Shown here piece after piece: positions 1 through 5,497 of a stretch of 9,261 bases of DNA. The first letter of the stretch is position 1; every line of letters starts with the position of its first letter. Origin of the DNA: an uncultured Opitutales bacterium (GTDB lineage Bacteria; Verrucomicrobiota; Verrucomicrobiia; Opitutales; Intestinicryptomonadaceae). The notes below the pieces were generated by a model. It had not been told where the DNA came from and did not search any database. It saw nothing but the letters and a program-made list of their open reading frames with translations. The stretch covers positions 1 to 9,261 of the forward strand of contig URYY01000083.1 in assembly GCA_900552245.1 (NCBI GenBank), given 5' to 3'. Made by a program: the position numbers and the translations under genes.

Positions 1-30
1 GTTCTCTTTGCCCTCTTTTTTTTCCACCAT
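1..30 (-). CDS. possible first ten codons of a leftward gene (partial)
   Basis: On the minus strand an ATG at 30-28 opens a frame that stays open to the window edge and reads MVEKKEGKEN. The codons are A-rich and lysine/glutamate-rich, as in the other genes here. A GGA abuts the ATG too closely to act as a normal ribosome site, and no convincing minus-strand promoter was found. Ten codons cannot be assigned to a family; the frame could be chance, and only the sequence to the left can tell. Confidence 0.25.
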   Translation of the reverse strand, partial: MVEKKEGKEN

Positions 31-40
31 TCCACAATCT

Positions 41-70
41 TTGACGTAGAGCGAAGATCTCCTCTATTTA
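41..70 (+). promoter_or_regulatory. weak sigma-70-like promoter candidate
   Basis: TTGACG at 41-46 matches the -35 consensus at five of six bases. After 18 bases comes TATTTA at 65-70, which matches the -10 consensus at only three of six. Transcription would start near 77 and run into the three-hairpin stretch. The good -35 and its position just before that stretch are the only support. Confidence 0.2.
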
Positions 71-76
71 GATTCG

Positions 77-166
77 CCGCAGCAATTGGGAGAGATTAAG
101 CAATCTCCCTACCAAAGGACGCGCCTTTCGGAAGACTTGAGAGAATTATGCTCTTTTAATTTTTTT
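77..166 (+). ncRNA. candidate small structured RNA with three hairpins (unassigned)
   Basis: Three stems follow one another: GGGA(88-91)/TCCC(106-109) continuing as GATT(94-97)/AATC(102-105) across a two-base bulge; AAAGG(114-118)/CCTTT(124-128) with a five-base loop; and GAGAG(139-143)/CTCTT(151-155), with one G-U pair, followed by a T-rich run to 166 like a weak intrinsic terminator. The 5' end is inferred from the weak promoter at 41-70. I do not recognise a known RNA family (not tRNA, tmRNA, SRP or RNase P by eye). It could equally be the tail of a transcript from outside the window, or chance pairing in AT-rich DNA. Confidence 0.25.
139..166 (+). terminator. weak intrinsic terminator candidate
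   Basis: A five-pair stem (139-143 with 151-155, one G-U) with a seven-base loop runs into a T-rich tract broken by two A's (154-166). The stem is short and weak, so termination would be inefficient. Confidence 0.3.
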
Positions 167-173
167 CTTAGAA

Positions 174-296
174 GCTTTGCAAAAAAGTAGAAAAATCTGA
201 ACTTTCAAACAGCTCACCTTAAAAAACATGTTTTGAAAGCTTAAAAGCCGCCTCAAGTCGCGCACGGAGAGTGCTGTCGTTTTGAGCATAGCAAAG
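174..296 (+). other. possible three-way-junction RNA fold
   Basis: Two inverted repeats lie side by side: CTTTCAAA(202-209)/TTTGAAAG(232-239), a perfect eight pairs, and CTCAA(252-256)/TTGAG(282-286), capped inside by GCAC(262-265)/GTGC(271-274) around the loop GGAGA. Both are enclosed by CTTTGC(175-180)/GCAAAG(291-296). Together they could fold as a junction with a closing helix. The first hairpin has a 22-base loop and the second has internal mismatches, so the fold is tentative; no known riboswitch or RNA class was recognised. Confidence 0.2.
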
Positions 297-330
297 GAAA
301 CAAAGCGGATAAGTTGATTTAGCAAAATAT

Positions 331-336
331 TATAAT
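331..336 (+). promoter_or_regulatory. -10 box (TATAAT) probably serving rpmI-rplT
   Basis: A perfect TATAAT lies 133 bases before the rpmI start, in the right place for a leader of about 125 bases. No -35 sits at the normal distance: TTGATT at 314-319 is only 11 bases upstream, and 308-313 reads GATAAG. The box may therefore depend on an activator, a non-standard sigma contact, or be chance in AT-rich DNA. Confidence 0.4.
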
Positions 337-370
337 TTGCAAAGGTTGCAGAAATCTAAAGTGAAACACA

Positions 371-402
371 CAGATGCTTAAAAATCCTAAATTTTTAATC
401 TG
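371..402 (+). promoter_or_regulatory. long AT-rich hairpin in the rpmI leader
   Basis: CAGA(371-374) pairs with TCTG(399-402) and, after a three-base bulge, TTAAAAAT(378-385) pairs with ATTTTTAA(391-398) around the loop CCTAA. That is twelve pairs, none mismatched. It lies between the TATAAT box and the rpmI start, where L20-responsive leaders sit in other bacteria. No U-tract follows directly, so it is not itself a terminator. A role in regulation by L20 is inference from position only. Confidence 0.35.
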
Positions 403-420
403 AGCAAAAAAAAGCTTTAC

Positions 421-429
421 AAGGGTGCA
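421..429 (+). repeat. AAGGGTGCA motif, copy 1, 49 bases before rpmI start
   Basis: This 9-mer begins 49 bases upstream of the chosen rpmI ATG. It overlaps a small hairpin, AGCA(429-432)/TGCT(437-440). The identical 9-mer begins 48 bases upstream of rplT at 705. Confidence 0.5.
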
Positions 430-469
430 GCAAAAATGCTTAACTGGCTGTTTTCTAATATCGCTAACA

Positions 470-661
470 ATGCAAAAGACAAAAAAATCAATCGTAAAAC
501 GCTTCAAAGTGACAGCCCGCGGCAAAGTTTTGCGCCGCAGCCCAGGCAAGCGCCACTTGCTGCGCAGCAAGTCTGTAAAGCAAAAGCGCGCGTCGGGTCA
601 CGATAAGCCGGTTTCTGTTGGTGTTGCTTCCAACATGAAAAAGGCTATGCCCTTCGCTTAA
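470..661 (+). CDS. rpmI: 50S ribosomal protein L35
   Basis: L35 is a small basic protein of the large ribosomal subunit. The product is 63 residues, the normal size, with the family features: KTKKSIVKRFKVTARGKVLR at 3-22, a strongly basic middle (KRHLLRSKSVKQKR, 27-40) and the C-terminal MKKAMPFA, matching the usual end of the family. The frame is open further upstream to a GTG at 425, but that would add a non-homologous 15-residue leader; the ATG at 470 gives the standard N-terminus. No Shine-Dalgarno is visible before it (TCTAATATCGCTAACA). rplT follows after 91 bases, the classical pairing. infC is not adjacent. Expression is probably controlled by L20 binding the leader, as known in other bacteria. 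Confidence 0.95.
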   Translation: MQKTKKSIVKRFKVTARGKVLRRSPGKRHLLRSKSVKQKRASGHDKPVSVGVASNMKKAMPFA

Positions 662-704
662 TGCGAGCTTCGCCACTTGAAGAAAACCATATAAATCGAG
701 TCGA

Positions 705-713
705 AAGGGTGCA
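705..713 (+). repeat. AAGGGTGCA motif, copy 2, 48 bases before rplT start
   Basis: Identical to the copy at 421-429 and at almost the same distance from the next start codon. Here GGGT(707-710) and GC(711-712) form the left arm of a hairpin with GC(718-719) and ACCC(721-724), loop AAAAG, one bulged G at 720. A shorter version, AGGGTGCA, occurs inside the kinase gene at 1955-1962. Confidence 0.5.
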
Positions 714-752
714 AAAGGCGACCCCCAGACCTAAAACAGGAATTACAAGAAC

Positions 753-1106
753 ATGCCAAGAGTAACAAATGTCGTTCAAACACGCAAGCGCCAAAAGCGC
801 GTGTTGAAGTCAACAAGAGGCTATTTCGGAAACAAGTCCCGCCTCTATAAATTCGCAAAAGACGCCCAGATGCACGCCGGCGTTTACGCTTATCGCGACC
901 GCAGAGTGCGCAGGCGCGAATTCCGCAGCTTGTGGATAGCGAGAATAAACGCTGCCTGCAGAGTGCGCGGACTAAAGTACAGCGTATTTATGTCGGCTCT
1001 AAAAAAGCAGAATATCGAGCTTGATAGAAAGCAGATATCCGAGCTTGCTATAAATAACGAAGCCGGTTTCGACGCTCTCGTAAAGCAGTTGGGGCTTTCA
1101 AAGTAA
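753..1106 (+). CDS. rplT: 50S ribosomal protein L20
   Basis: L20 binds 23S rRNA early in large-subunit assembly and, in several bacteria, represses its own operon through the mRNA leader. The 117-residue product has the expected length. Its start MPRVTNVVQTRKRQKRVLK and the following STRGYFGNKSRLYKFAKD (19-36) are typical of the extended basic N-terminal tail. The globular part contains RDRRVRRREFRSLWIARIN (48-66) and a C-terminal segment ending VKQLGLSK. An AGGA at 738-741 lies 11 bases before the ATG, a little far for a strong ribosome site. It is the last gene of its transcript: a strong terminator begins 20 bases after the stop. Confidence 0.97.
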   Translation: MPRVTNVVQTRKRQKRVLKSTRGYFGNKSRLYKFAKDAQMHAGVYAYRDRRVRRREFRSLWIARINAACRVRGLKYSVFMSALKKQNIELDRKQISELAINNEAGFDALVKQLGLSK

Positions 1107-1126
1107 GATAAAATTTTTACGCAATT

Positions 1127-1156
1127 AAAAAAACCCACAACCTTGTGGGTTTTTTT
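1127..1156 (+). terminator. strong intrinsic terminator after rplT (bidirectional)
   Basis: CCCACA(1134-1139) pairs with TGTGGG(1144-1149) around a four-base loop, with seven A's directly before (1127-1133) and seven T's directly after (1150-1156). The symmetry lets it work on either strand. It separates the ribosomal genes from the polysaccharide genes. Confidence 0.92.
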
Positions 1157-1285
1157 GTGTCTCTTACGCTCGCGGGAGAAATCCCTCAAAACAAGGAAAA
1201 GCAAGCAATAATAGGCGACTATCCACAAAACTATAAACTAAATGCCATAATAATTTTGTTGAAAAGGCGCTACCTTTACCTTTTA

Positions 1286-1915
1286 ATGAAGCCAATTATG
1301 AATAAGATTTTTACTTTTGTAGCGCTGTCTCTGTCGGCAATATGCCTTTGCATAGCTCAGCAAACACAGCAGGCCCAAAGCACGGCAACAACCAAGGCAG
1401 TTTCGGATTCATATAAACTGCGCCCGCTAGATTTGCTGACAATGTCGATGTTCCAAGAGCCGGACATGCAAAAAATTGAGGCTAGAATTAGCACTGACGG
1501 TTACATTCTGCTACCTCTAATTGACAAAGTCCCAATAGCAGGCCTTACGCTTTCGCAGGCTCAGGAAAAGATAACAAACCTCTACAAGGAGTACTTTGTA
1601 GATCCGCAGGTGTCTCTGTTTATCCTGATGTACGCAAAGCAAAGCTGCTACGTGGTAGGTTTTGTAAATCAGCCAAGGGAGTACGAATTTCCAATTGAAG
1701 AGGGCGATAAGATGACAATTACAAAAGTCATAGCCGGCTGCAATGGATTTTCGCCGCGCGCAAATAGAACAGACGTAGTAGTAAAGCGCAAGCTTCCAAA
1801 CGGCAAGGACGAGCTCTACAACATAAATGTAAAAGCCATACTGAATAACAAAGACGCTGCGGATTTCCCAATTCTAAACGGCGATGTTATAGAAGTTAAG
1901 GAAGATATTTTCTAA
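1286..1915 (+). CDS. small Wza-like polysaccharide export protein (Poly_export + SLBB)
   Basis: Probably an outer-membrane or periplasmic component that moves capsule or exopolysaccharide across the envelope, working with the kinase encoded next. From the ATG at 1286 the product is 209 residues: a hydrophobic signal segment at about 6-24 ending LCIA before QQ; a Poly_export-type domain at about 43-118 (YKLRPLDLLTMSMFQEPD, then DGYILLPLIDKVPIAGLTLS); and one SLBB-type beta-grasp segment at about 120-205 (VVGFVNQPREYEF, ending GDVIEVKEDIF). It is well below E. coli Wza (about 380 residues): one SLBB unit and no C-terminal amphipathic pore helix. The cysteines at 20 and 22 do not sit in a proper lipobox, so it looks secreted rather than lipidated. 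The start could also be the ATG at 1298 (MNKIF); neither has a clear ribosome site, and the frame is open back to 1145 through the terminator. TATAAA at 1232-1237 is a possible -10 without a -35. The gene ends 17 bases before the kinase. Confidence 0.85.
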   Translation: MKPIMNKIFTFVALSLSAICLCIAQQTQQAQSTATTKAVSDSYKLRPLDLLTMSMFQEPDMQKIEARISTDGYILLPLIDKVPIAGLTLSQAQEKITNLYKEYFVDPQVSLFILMYAKQSCYVVGFVNQPREYEFPIEEGDKMTITKVIAGCNGFSPRANRTDVVVKRKLPNGKDELYNINVKAILNNKDAADFPILNGDVIEVKEDIF

Positions 1916-1932
1916 AGTAAGACCAACGAAAA

Positions 1933-4335
1933 ATGAGTGAAGAATTTAAAAACGAGGGTGCAAAGGGTTCCGAAGCGCCAAAGAAGGTTGTAAAGAAACG
2001 CAAAATTTCCACCTACGCAGGCGGAACGCAAAATCAAGGCTACGGCGGTTATGGCAGCTACGGCAATTACGGCGGATACAATCCGTATGGCGGTTACGGC
2101 TCTTACGGCAATTATGGCAGCTACGGCAACTACGGCTCTTACGGAAGCTACGGAAGCGCCTATGCCGCAAGTCAACAGGCGGCCGTTAACGAAATTCCAA
2201 ACAGAACCTTTGCAGACTATCTGCAAATTCTGAAAGAGAAATTTTGGTTTATCGCAATAACATTTCTAATCATACTATCCGGCTGCCTGCTTTACACATT
2301 CACAGTTCAGAGGGAATACACATCTAGAGCCTCCATACACATTTTAAGAGACGTCGACAACCCCGTGGAAGCCCGCAAAACGAGAAGCGATTTAATCGTC
2401 GACCAGCAAGACTTGATGACACAGGTAAAGCTACTCGAGAGTATGGAGGTTGTAAACTACGTAAAAAAGCAGCTAAAGCCCGAAGAGATCTCAAGGTTAA
2501 TGGCGCCGTATCACGATATGATTACCTTTGGGCAAAAGGTCACCGAGGAGTACATACTTGTTAGAAACAGGCGCATAATTCCGGAGAGAATGACTCTGCT
2601 AGTTTACATAGAGTTCCACCACCCCGACGCCGAAATCGCCGCAAAAGTTGCCAACTTGTACGCGAGAGAATTTATTGCATACAGCCAGCACGTAAATTCG
2701 TCGGATATGCTTTTGATGATAGACTCTTTGCGCGACAAAGTAAATCAGCAGGATAAGAAGGTGCGCGAGCTCGAAAAGAAGATGGTCGATTACAGGCGCG
2801 AGAACACCGCAATAAGCCTAGACCAAAAAGTTGACATTCTCGCAAATGAGCTAGCCTCCATAACAGCGTCGCTCACCGAATCAAAGCAGGTGTACGAATC
2901 CGTCCAAACGGAATGGAAGATGATTCAGGATTACCAGCGCGAAAAGAAGAACCTCTGGGAGCTGCCGAGCATCGCCAGGAATCAAAGAGTTGCCGCGCTA
3001 TTGCCCGAGCGCTCCTCGCTGCTAGTTGATATAGCGCAGCTTGAAAAGCGCTACAAGCCAAAGCACCCCAAAATGATAGAATTTAACCGCAGGCTAGACC
3101 AGCTTAACAATGAATTGAACGCCGCGGTAGAAAGCGCCGTAAAGGAAATAGAAGCAACACACGACATAGCGCTAAAGAATTACGAGAATCTGCAAAAGAG
3201 CTTGGCTGAAAAGAAGGCTGAGCGCAGCGATCTAGATGAAAAGCGCGTAGCTTATGGAGCTATAGAGCGCGAAAAGATAACCGCGGAAGCCCTCCATTTG
3301 GAACTCGAACAGCAAATGAACAAGCGCTTGGCTGAGATAAATCTAATTCCGGCTAGCGCTAAAATTGTTGACGTTGCGGTAATTTCGCCGGATCCATCTT
3401 ACCCGAACTACGTTTTAAACATAGCAATAGGAGTAATTGGCGGACTTGCGGGCGGTATAGTTATGGCCTTTGCAGTGGCCTTCTTCGACGATAGAACAAA
3501 GAGTGCGCACGACGTTGAGTCGGTAATCGGAATTCCGCTCTTGGGCGCAATTCCGAGAATAAAGCGCCTAAGCTCCGCAGAGAAGGCTCAGATCTCGGCC
3601 TCGAATGCCGATAGAGGTGCCGCCGAGGCCTTTAGAGCGGTGCTATCTTCCATAAAGCTAAGCCCCATAGGCAAGATGGCGAAAGTTATTCTTTCAACCT
3701 CTACGACTCCGTCCGAGGGCAAGAGCTTCGTATTGTCAAACCTAGCGTTCACCGCTGCCATGAACGGCGAAAAGTGCATAATTATAGATGCCGACTTGCG
3801 CCTTCCCGCAGTGGCTAGAATCCTGAATATTAGCGCAAAGAAGGGTCTAGTCTCATACATGGAGGGCAAGAGCACGTTAGACGAAAGCATCGTAAAGGAG
3901 TACTTCCCGAACTTGGACGTTCTTCCCAGCGAAAAGCGCGCGCCAAATCCGACTCAAGTTCTAAATAGCGAGGCTTTCGTATCAATGTTGCAAGACTTGC
4001 GCACGAAATACGACAAGATATTTATAGACACACCTCCGATTGGAGCTGTTAGCGACGCCATATCGCTATTGCCCTACGTTGACGGCATAATATACGTAAT
4101 AAAGCACAATGCGATAAAGCGAAAGGTAATAAAAAGCTATATAAGAAAGCTTTTGGAATCTAACGTTCCGATTTTGGGCGCGGTTATGAACATGGTTTCG
4201 ACAAGCGCGCAAGCCTACTCGACATCGTATTACAACAAGGCTTACACAAATTATTACGTGGACACTCCGCCGGAAGAATTTGAAGAAGCTGAAGAGACCG
4301 ATTCAACGGAAACAGAAGAGAAAAACGACAAATAG
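1933..4335 (+). CDS. polysaccharide co-polymerase / tyrosine autokinase (Wzc type) with Gly-Tyr-rich N-terminal tail
   Basis: Inner-membrane protein that sets polysaccharide chain length and phosphorylates itself on tyrosines; phosphorylation cycles are needed for export in studied relatives. 800 residues. In order: a basic stretch (KKVVKKRK, 17-24); a Gly-Tyr tail (37-77); a Wzz-type segment with membrane helix 1 at about 104-124; a long periplasmic coiled-coil-rich region with KPKHPKM at 375-381; a proline-containing segment and membrane helix 2 at about 494-518; then a fused BY-kinase. The kinase has Walker A STTPSEGKS (590-598), Walker A' IIIDADLR (616-623) and Walker B KIFIDTPP (695-702), so catalysis should be intact. 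A C-terminal tyrosine cluster follows (Y762, 766, 767, 771, 774, 775), the usual autophosphorylation site, then an acidic tail. The N-terminal Gly-Tyr tail is the odd part. The ATG is 17 bases after the exporter stop, with no clear Shine-Dalgarno. No glycosyltransferase, flippase or phosphatase gene lies in the window. Confidence 0.93.
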   Translation: MSEEFKNEGAKGSEAPKKVVKKRKISTYAGGTQNQGYGGYGSYGNYGGYNPYGGYGSYGNYGSYGNYGSYGSYGSAYAASQQAAVNEIPNRTFADYLQILKEKFWFIAITFLIILSGCLLYTFTVQREYTSRASIHILRDVDNPVEARKTRSDLIVDQQDLMTQVKLLESMEVVNYVKKQLKPEEISRLMAPYHDMITFGQKVTEEYILVRNRRIIPERMTLLVYIEFHHPDAEIAAKVANLYAREFIAYSQHVNSSDMLLMIDSLRDKVNQQDKKVRELEKKMVDYRRENTAISLDQKVDILANELASITASLTESKQVYESVQTEWKMIQDYQREKKNLWELPSIARNQRVAALLPERSSLLVDIAQLEKRYKPKHPKMIEFNRRLDQLNNELNAAVESAVKEIEATHDIALKNYENLQKSLAEKKAERSDLDEKRVAYGAIEREKITAEALHLELEQQMNKRLAEINLIPASAKIVDVAVISPDPSYPNYVLNIAIGVIGGLAGGIVMAFAVAFFDDRTKSAHDVESVIGIPLLGAIPRIKRLSSAEKAQISASNADRGAAEAFRAVLSSIKLSPIGKMAKVILSTSTTPSEGKSFVLSNLAFTAAMNGEKCIIIDADLRLPAVARILNISAKKGLVSYMEGKSTLDESIVKEYFPNLDVLPSEKRAPNPTQVLNSEAFVSMLQDLRTKYDKIFIDTPPIGAVSDAISLLPYVDGIIYVIKHNAIKRKVIKSYIRKLLESNVPILGAVMNMVSTSAQAYSTSYYNKAYTNYYVDTPPEEFEEAEETDSTETEEKNDK
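2041..2160 (+). repeat. in-gene repeat encoding Tyr-Gly-X triplets
   Basis: Codons 37-76 of the kinase encode mostly Tyr-Gly-(Gly/Ser/Asn). Tyrosine falls on every third residue from 37 to 73 without a miss, with one Asn-Pro replacing Gly-X at 50-51; Y77 is out of step. A longer unit is visible too: YGGYGSYGNYG at 37-47 recurs at 52-62, 45 bases later. The DNA copies differ at synonymous sites (TAC/TAT) and the matching serines use AGC (2056) and TCT (2101), so the repeat is not a fresh slippage product. Confidence 0.9.
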
Positions 4336-4350
4336 CAACTATCTTAAAAC

Positions 4351-4385
4351 AAGCGGACAGACATTGCTCTCTCCGCTTTATTTTT
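4351..4385 (+). terminator. intrinsic terminator after the kinase gene
   Basis: AAGCGGA(4351-4357) pairs perfectly with TCCGCTT(4372-4378) around a 14-base loop and is followed by TATTTTT. It lies 15 bases after the kinase stop and ends 14 bases before the next ATG, so the lipoprotein unit would need its own promoter in a very short space or partial read-through. Confidence 0.75.
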
Positions 4386-4399
4386 AATATCTTCAAAAT

Positions 4400-5497
4400 A
4401 TGAAACGCACCAAAGACATCATACGCTTTTTAAGCTTGCTAGCACCCTGCCTGTTTTGCGCCTGCACTACGGCCCCGCAAAAACAAGTTGACAGCATAAA
4501 TATGGCGGCGATACTCCCGCTCAGCGGCTCGCGGGCAGAGGAAGGGCATATGCTGAGGCGCGGAATAGAAATAGCGGTAGCTCAAATAAATAAAAGAGCA
4601 GGAAAGGAAAGCTTGCCGCGCGTAAAACTAACTTACGCCGATACGGGAAGCTCAAATGAAAATATTAGAGATATTGTAAGAGCAGTGCAGGACAGTGGAG
4701 CGGAAGTCATACATGCGGGACTCAGCGACGACATCGCCTTCGGGATTGAGGAGCTTGGCAAGCGGCAGGATATACTCGTAAATTTTTTGTGCGAATACCC
4801 GCCGGCGGCAGTACAGGTTAAAAATGCACTTAGGATATACTCTAACGGCGCGCAGATCTGCGAAAAAATGGCGGAAGTAGCAAGCGTAAAAGCCGAGAAA
4901 TTTGGAGACAAAAAAATCTTGATAGCCTCCGTTGACAACATAGCGGGAACAAGCTGCGGAAACTACCTAAAGTTCCAAACAGGCTCTTCAAACTTCAAAA
5001 TGTTTGCGGAAAAATTTAGAGAGGGAGAGAGCGACTTTGAGATATTCGCAGCCCAAATAAAGAATATAAAGCCCGATTACATACTGGTTTACTCCAAGGG
5101 AAAATCTGCAGAGCACTTTTTGCAGGCGCTTGAAAAAGCGGGCTACGAGGGTATATTTGCGACAAATGAGACCTTTGCAGATCAAGACCTAAAATCCTCC
5201 AAAGAGATTAAAGTATTTCAAGTTGAAAGCGCCTTTTCAAGAAATGATGTAAAGTGCCCTAAGGCAAAAAATTTTGCAGGCGAATTTGAGGAGAAGTTTA
5301 AAGCCAAGCCAAACTTTGCGGCGGCCTTCGCCTACGATGCAGTTTGGGCCACGTATGAGGCCATGCTAAAGGCTAATCGCGACGCCAAACTTGCGCGCGA
5401 ATCCCTTCTTGGAAAAAGCCTAGATGGCGCAAGCGGCAAAATACAGATAGATAAATTGGGAGATTCCACAAGCGAGCTTTCACTCTCTCGCAAATAA
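4400..5497 (+). CDS. lipoprotein of the Leu/Ile/Val-binding (type I periplasmic binding) family
   Basis: Predicted lipid-anchored periplasmic protein with the fold that binds small molecules, classically branched amino acids for ABC import. 365 residues. Signal peptide 1-21 with a lipobox-like FCAC, lipid cysteine probably C22 (C17 and C20 are less likely). Mature start SINMAAILPLSG (32-43) and MLRRGIEIAVAQINKRAG (51-68) match the family's first strand-helix unit; KPDYILVYSKGK (224-235) and FAYDAVWATYEAM (310-322) match later ones; the end SGKIQIDKLGD (345-355) also fits. No liv permease or ATPase gene is near, so transport is unproven; it could be an orphan receptor, or resemble the LpoA-type cell-wall synthase activators that share this fold. 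Its TAA is directly followed by the comEC ATG, so translation is probably coupled. No Shine-Dalgarno is seen before its ATG. Confidence 0.8.
   Translation: MKRTKDIIRFLSLLAPCLFCACTTAPQKQVDSINMAAILPLSGSRAEEGHMLRRGIEIAVAQINKRAGKESLPRVKLTYADTGSSNENIRDIVRAVQDSGAEVIHAGLSDDIAFGIEELGKRQDILVNFLCEYPPAAVQVKNALRIYSNGAQICEKMAEVASVKAEKFGDKKILIASVDNIAGTSCGNYLKFQTGSSNFKMFAEKFREGESDFEIFAAQIKNIKPDYILVYSKGKSAEHFLQALEKAGYEGIFATNETFADQDLKSSKEIKVFQVESAFSRNDVKCPKAKNFAGEFEEKFKAKPNFAAAFAYDAVWATYEAMLKANRDAKLARESLLGKSLDGASGKIQIDKLGDSTSELSLSRK

Larger units (their letters stand above)
31..469. other. non-coding stretch upstream of rpmI, rich in inverted repeats
   Basis: About 440 bases without a believable gene; open frames here are short, overlap rpmI antisense or lack any family resemblance. 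The left part (84-166) has three consecutive small hairpins, the last followed by a T-rich run. The middle (174-296) has two hairpins enclosed by a longer-range complementary pair. The right part (331-469) has a TATAAT box and probably the rpmI leader with a long AT-rich hairpin. infC, which commonly precedes rpmI in bacteria, is absent here. Confidence 0.6.

Noticed and set aside
1..60. GTGGAATGGTGG on the minus strand as MraZ-type operator boxes ahead of a division cluster.
   Set aside because: Known MraZ boxes repeat with a 10-base period; here the two GTGG elements are 8 bases apart, and no mraZ gene can be seen.
425..469. GTG start for a longer L35.
   Set aside because: The added 15 residues (hydrophobic, two cysteines) do not resemble L35; the ATG at 470 gives the normal N-terminus and length.
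931..1227. Two copies of CTATCCACA (931-939 on the minus strand, 1219-1227 on the plus strand), each one base from the DnaA box TTATCCACA, as a possible origin.
   Set aside because: Only two imperfect sites 280 bases apart, one inside the conserved rplT coding sequence; no AT-rich unwinding region, dnaA, dnaN or box cluster is present.
1145..1285. A longer exporter start using the open frame that reaches back to 1145.
   Set aside because: It would begin inside the rplT terminator and add 47 residues with no family match, pushing the signal peptide inside the protein.
1912..2226. Minus-strand frame rich in Ala, Val and Ile across the start of the kinase gene.
   Set aside because: Its repetitive composition is the mirror of the Tyr-Gly-X codons and it has no independent support.
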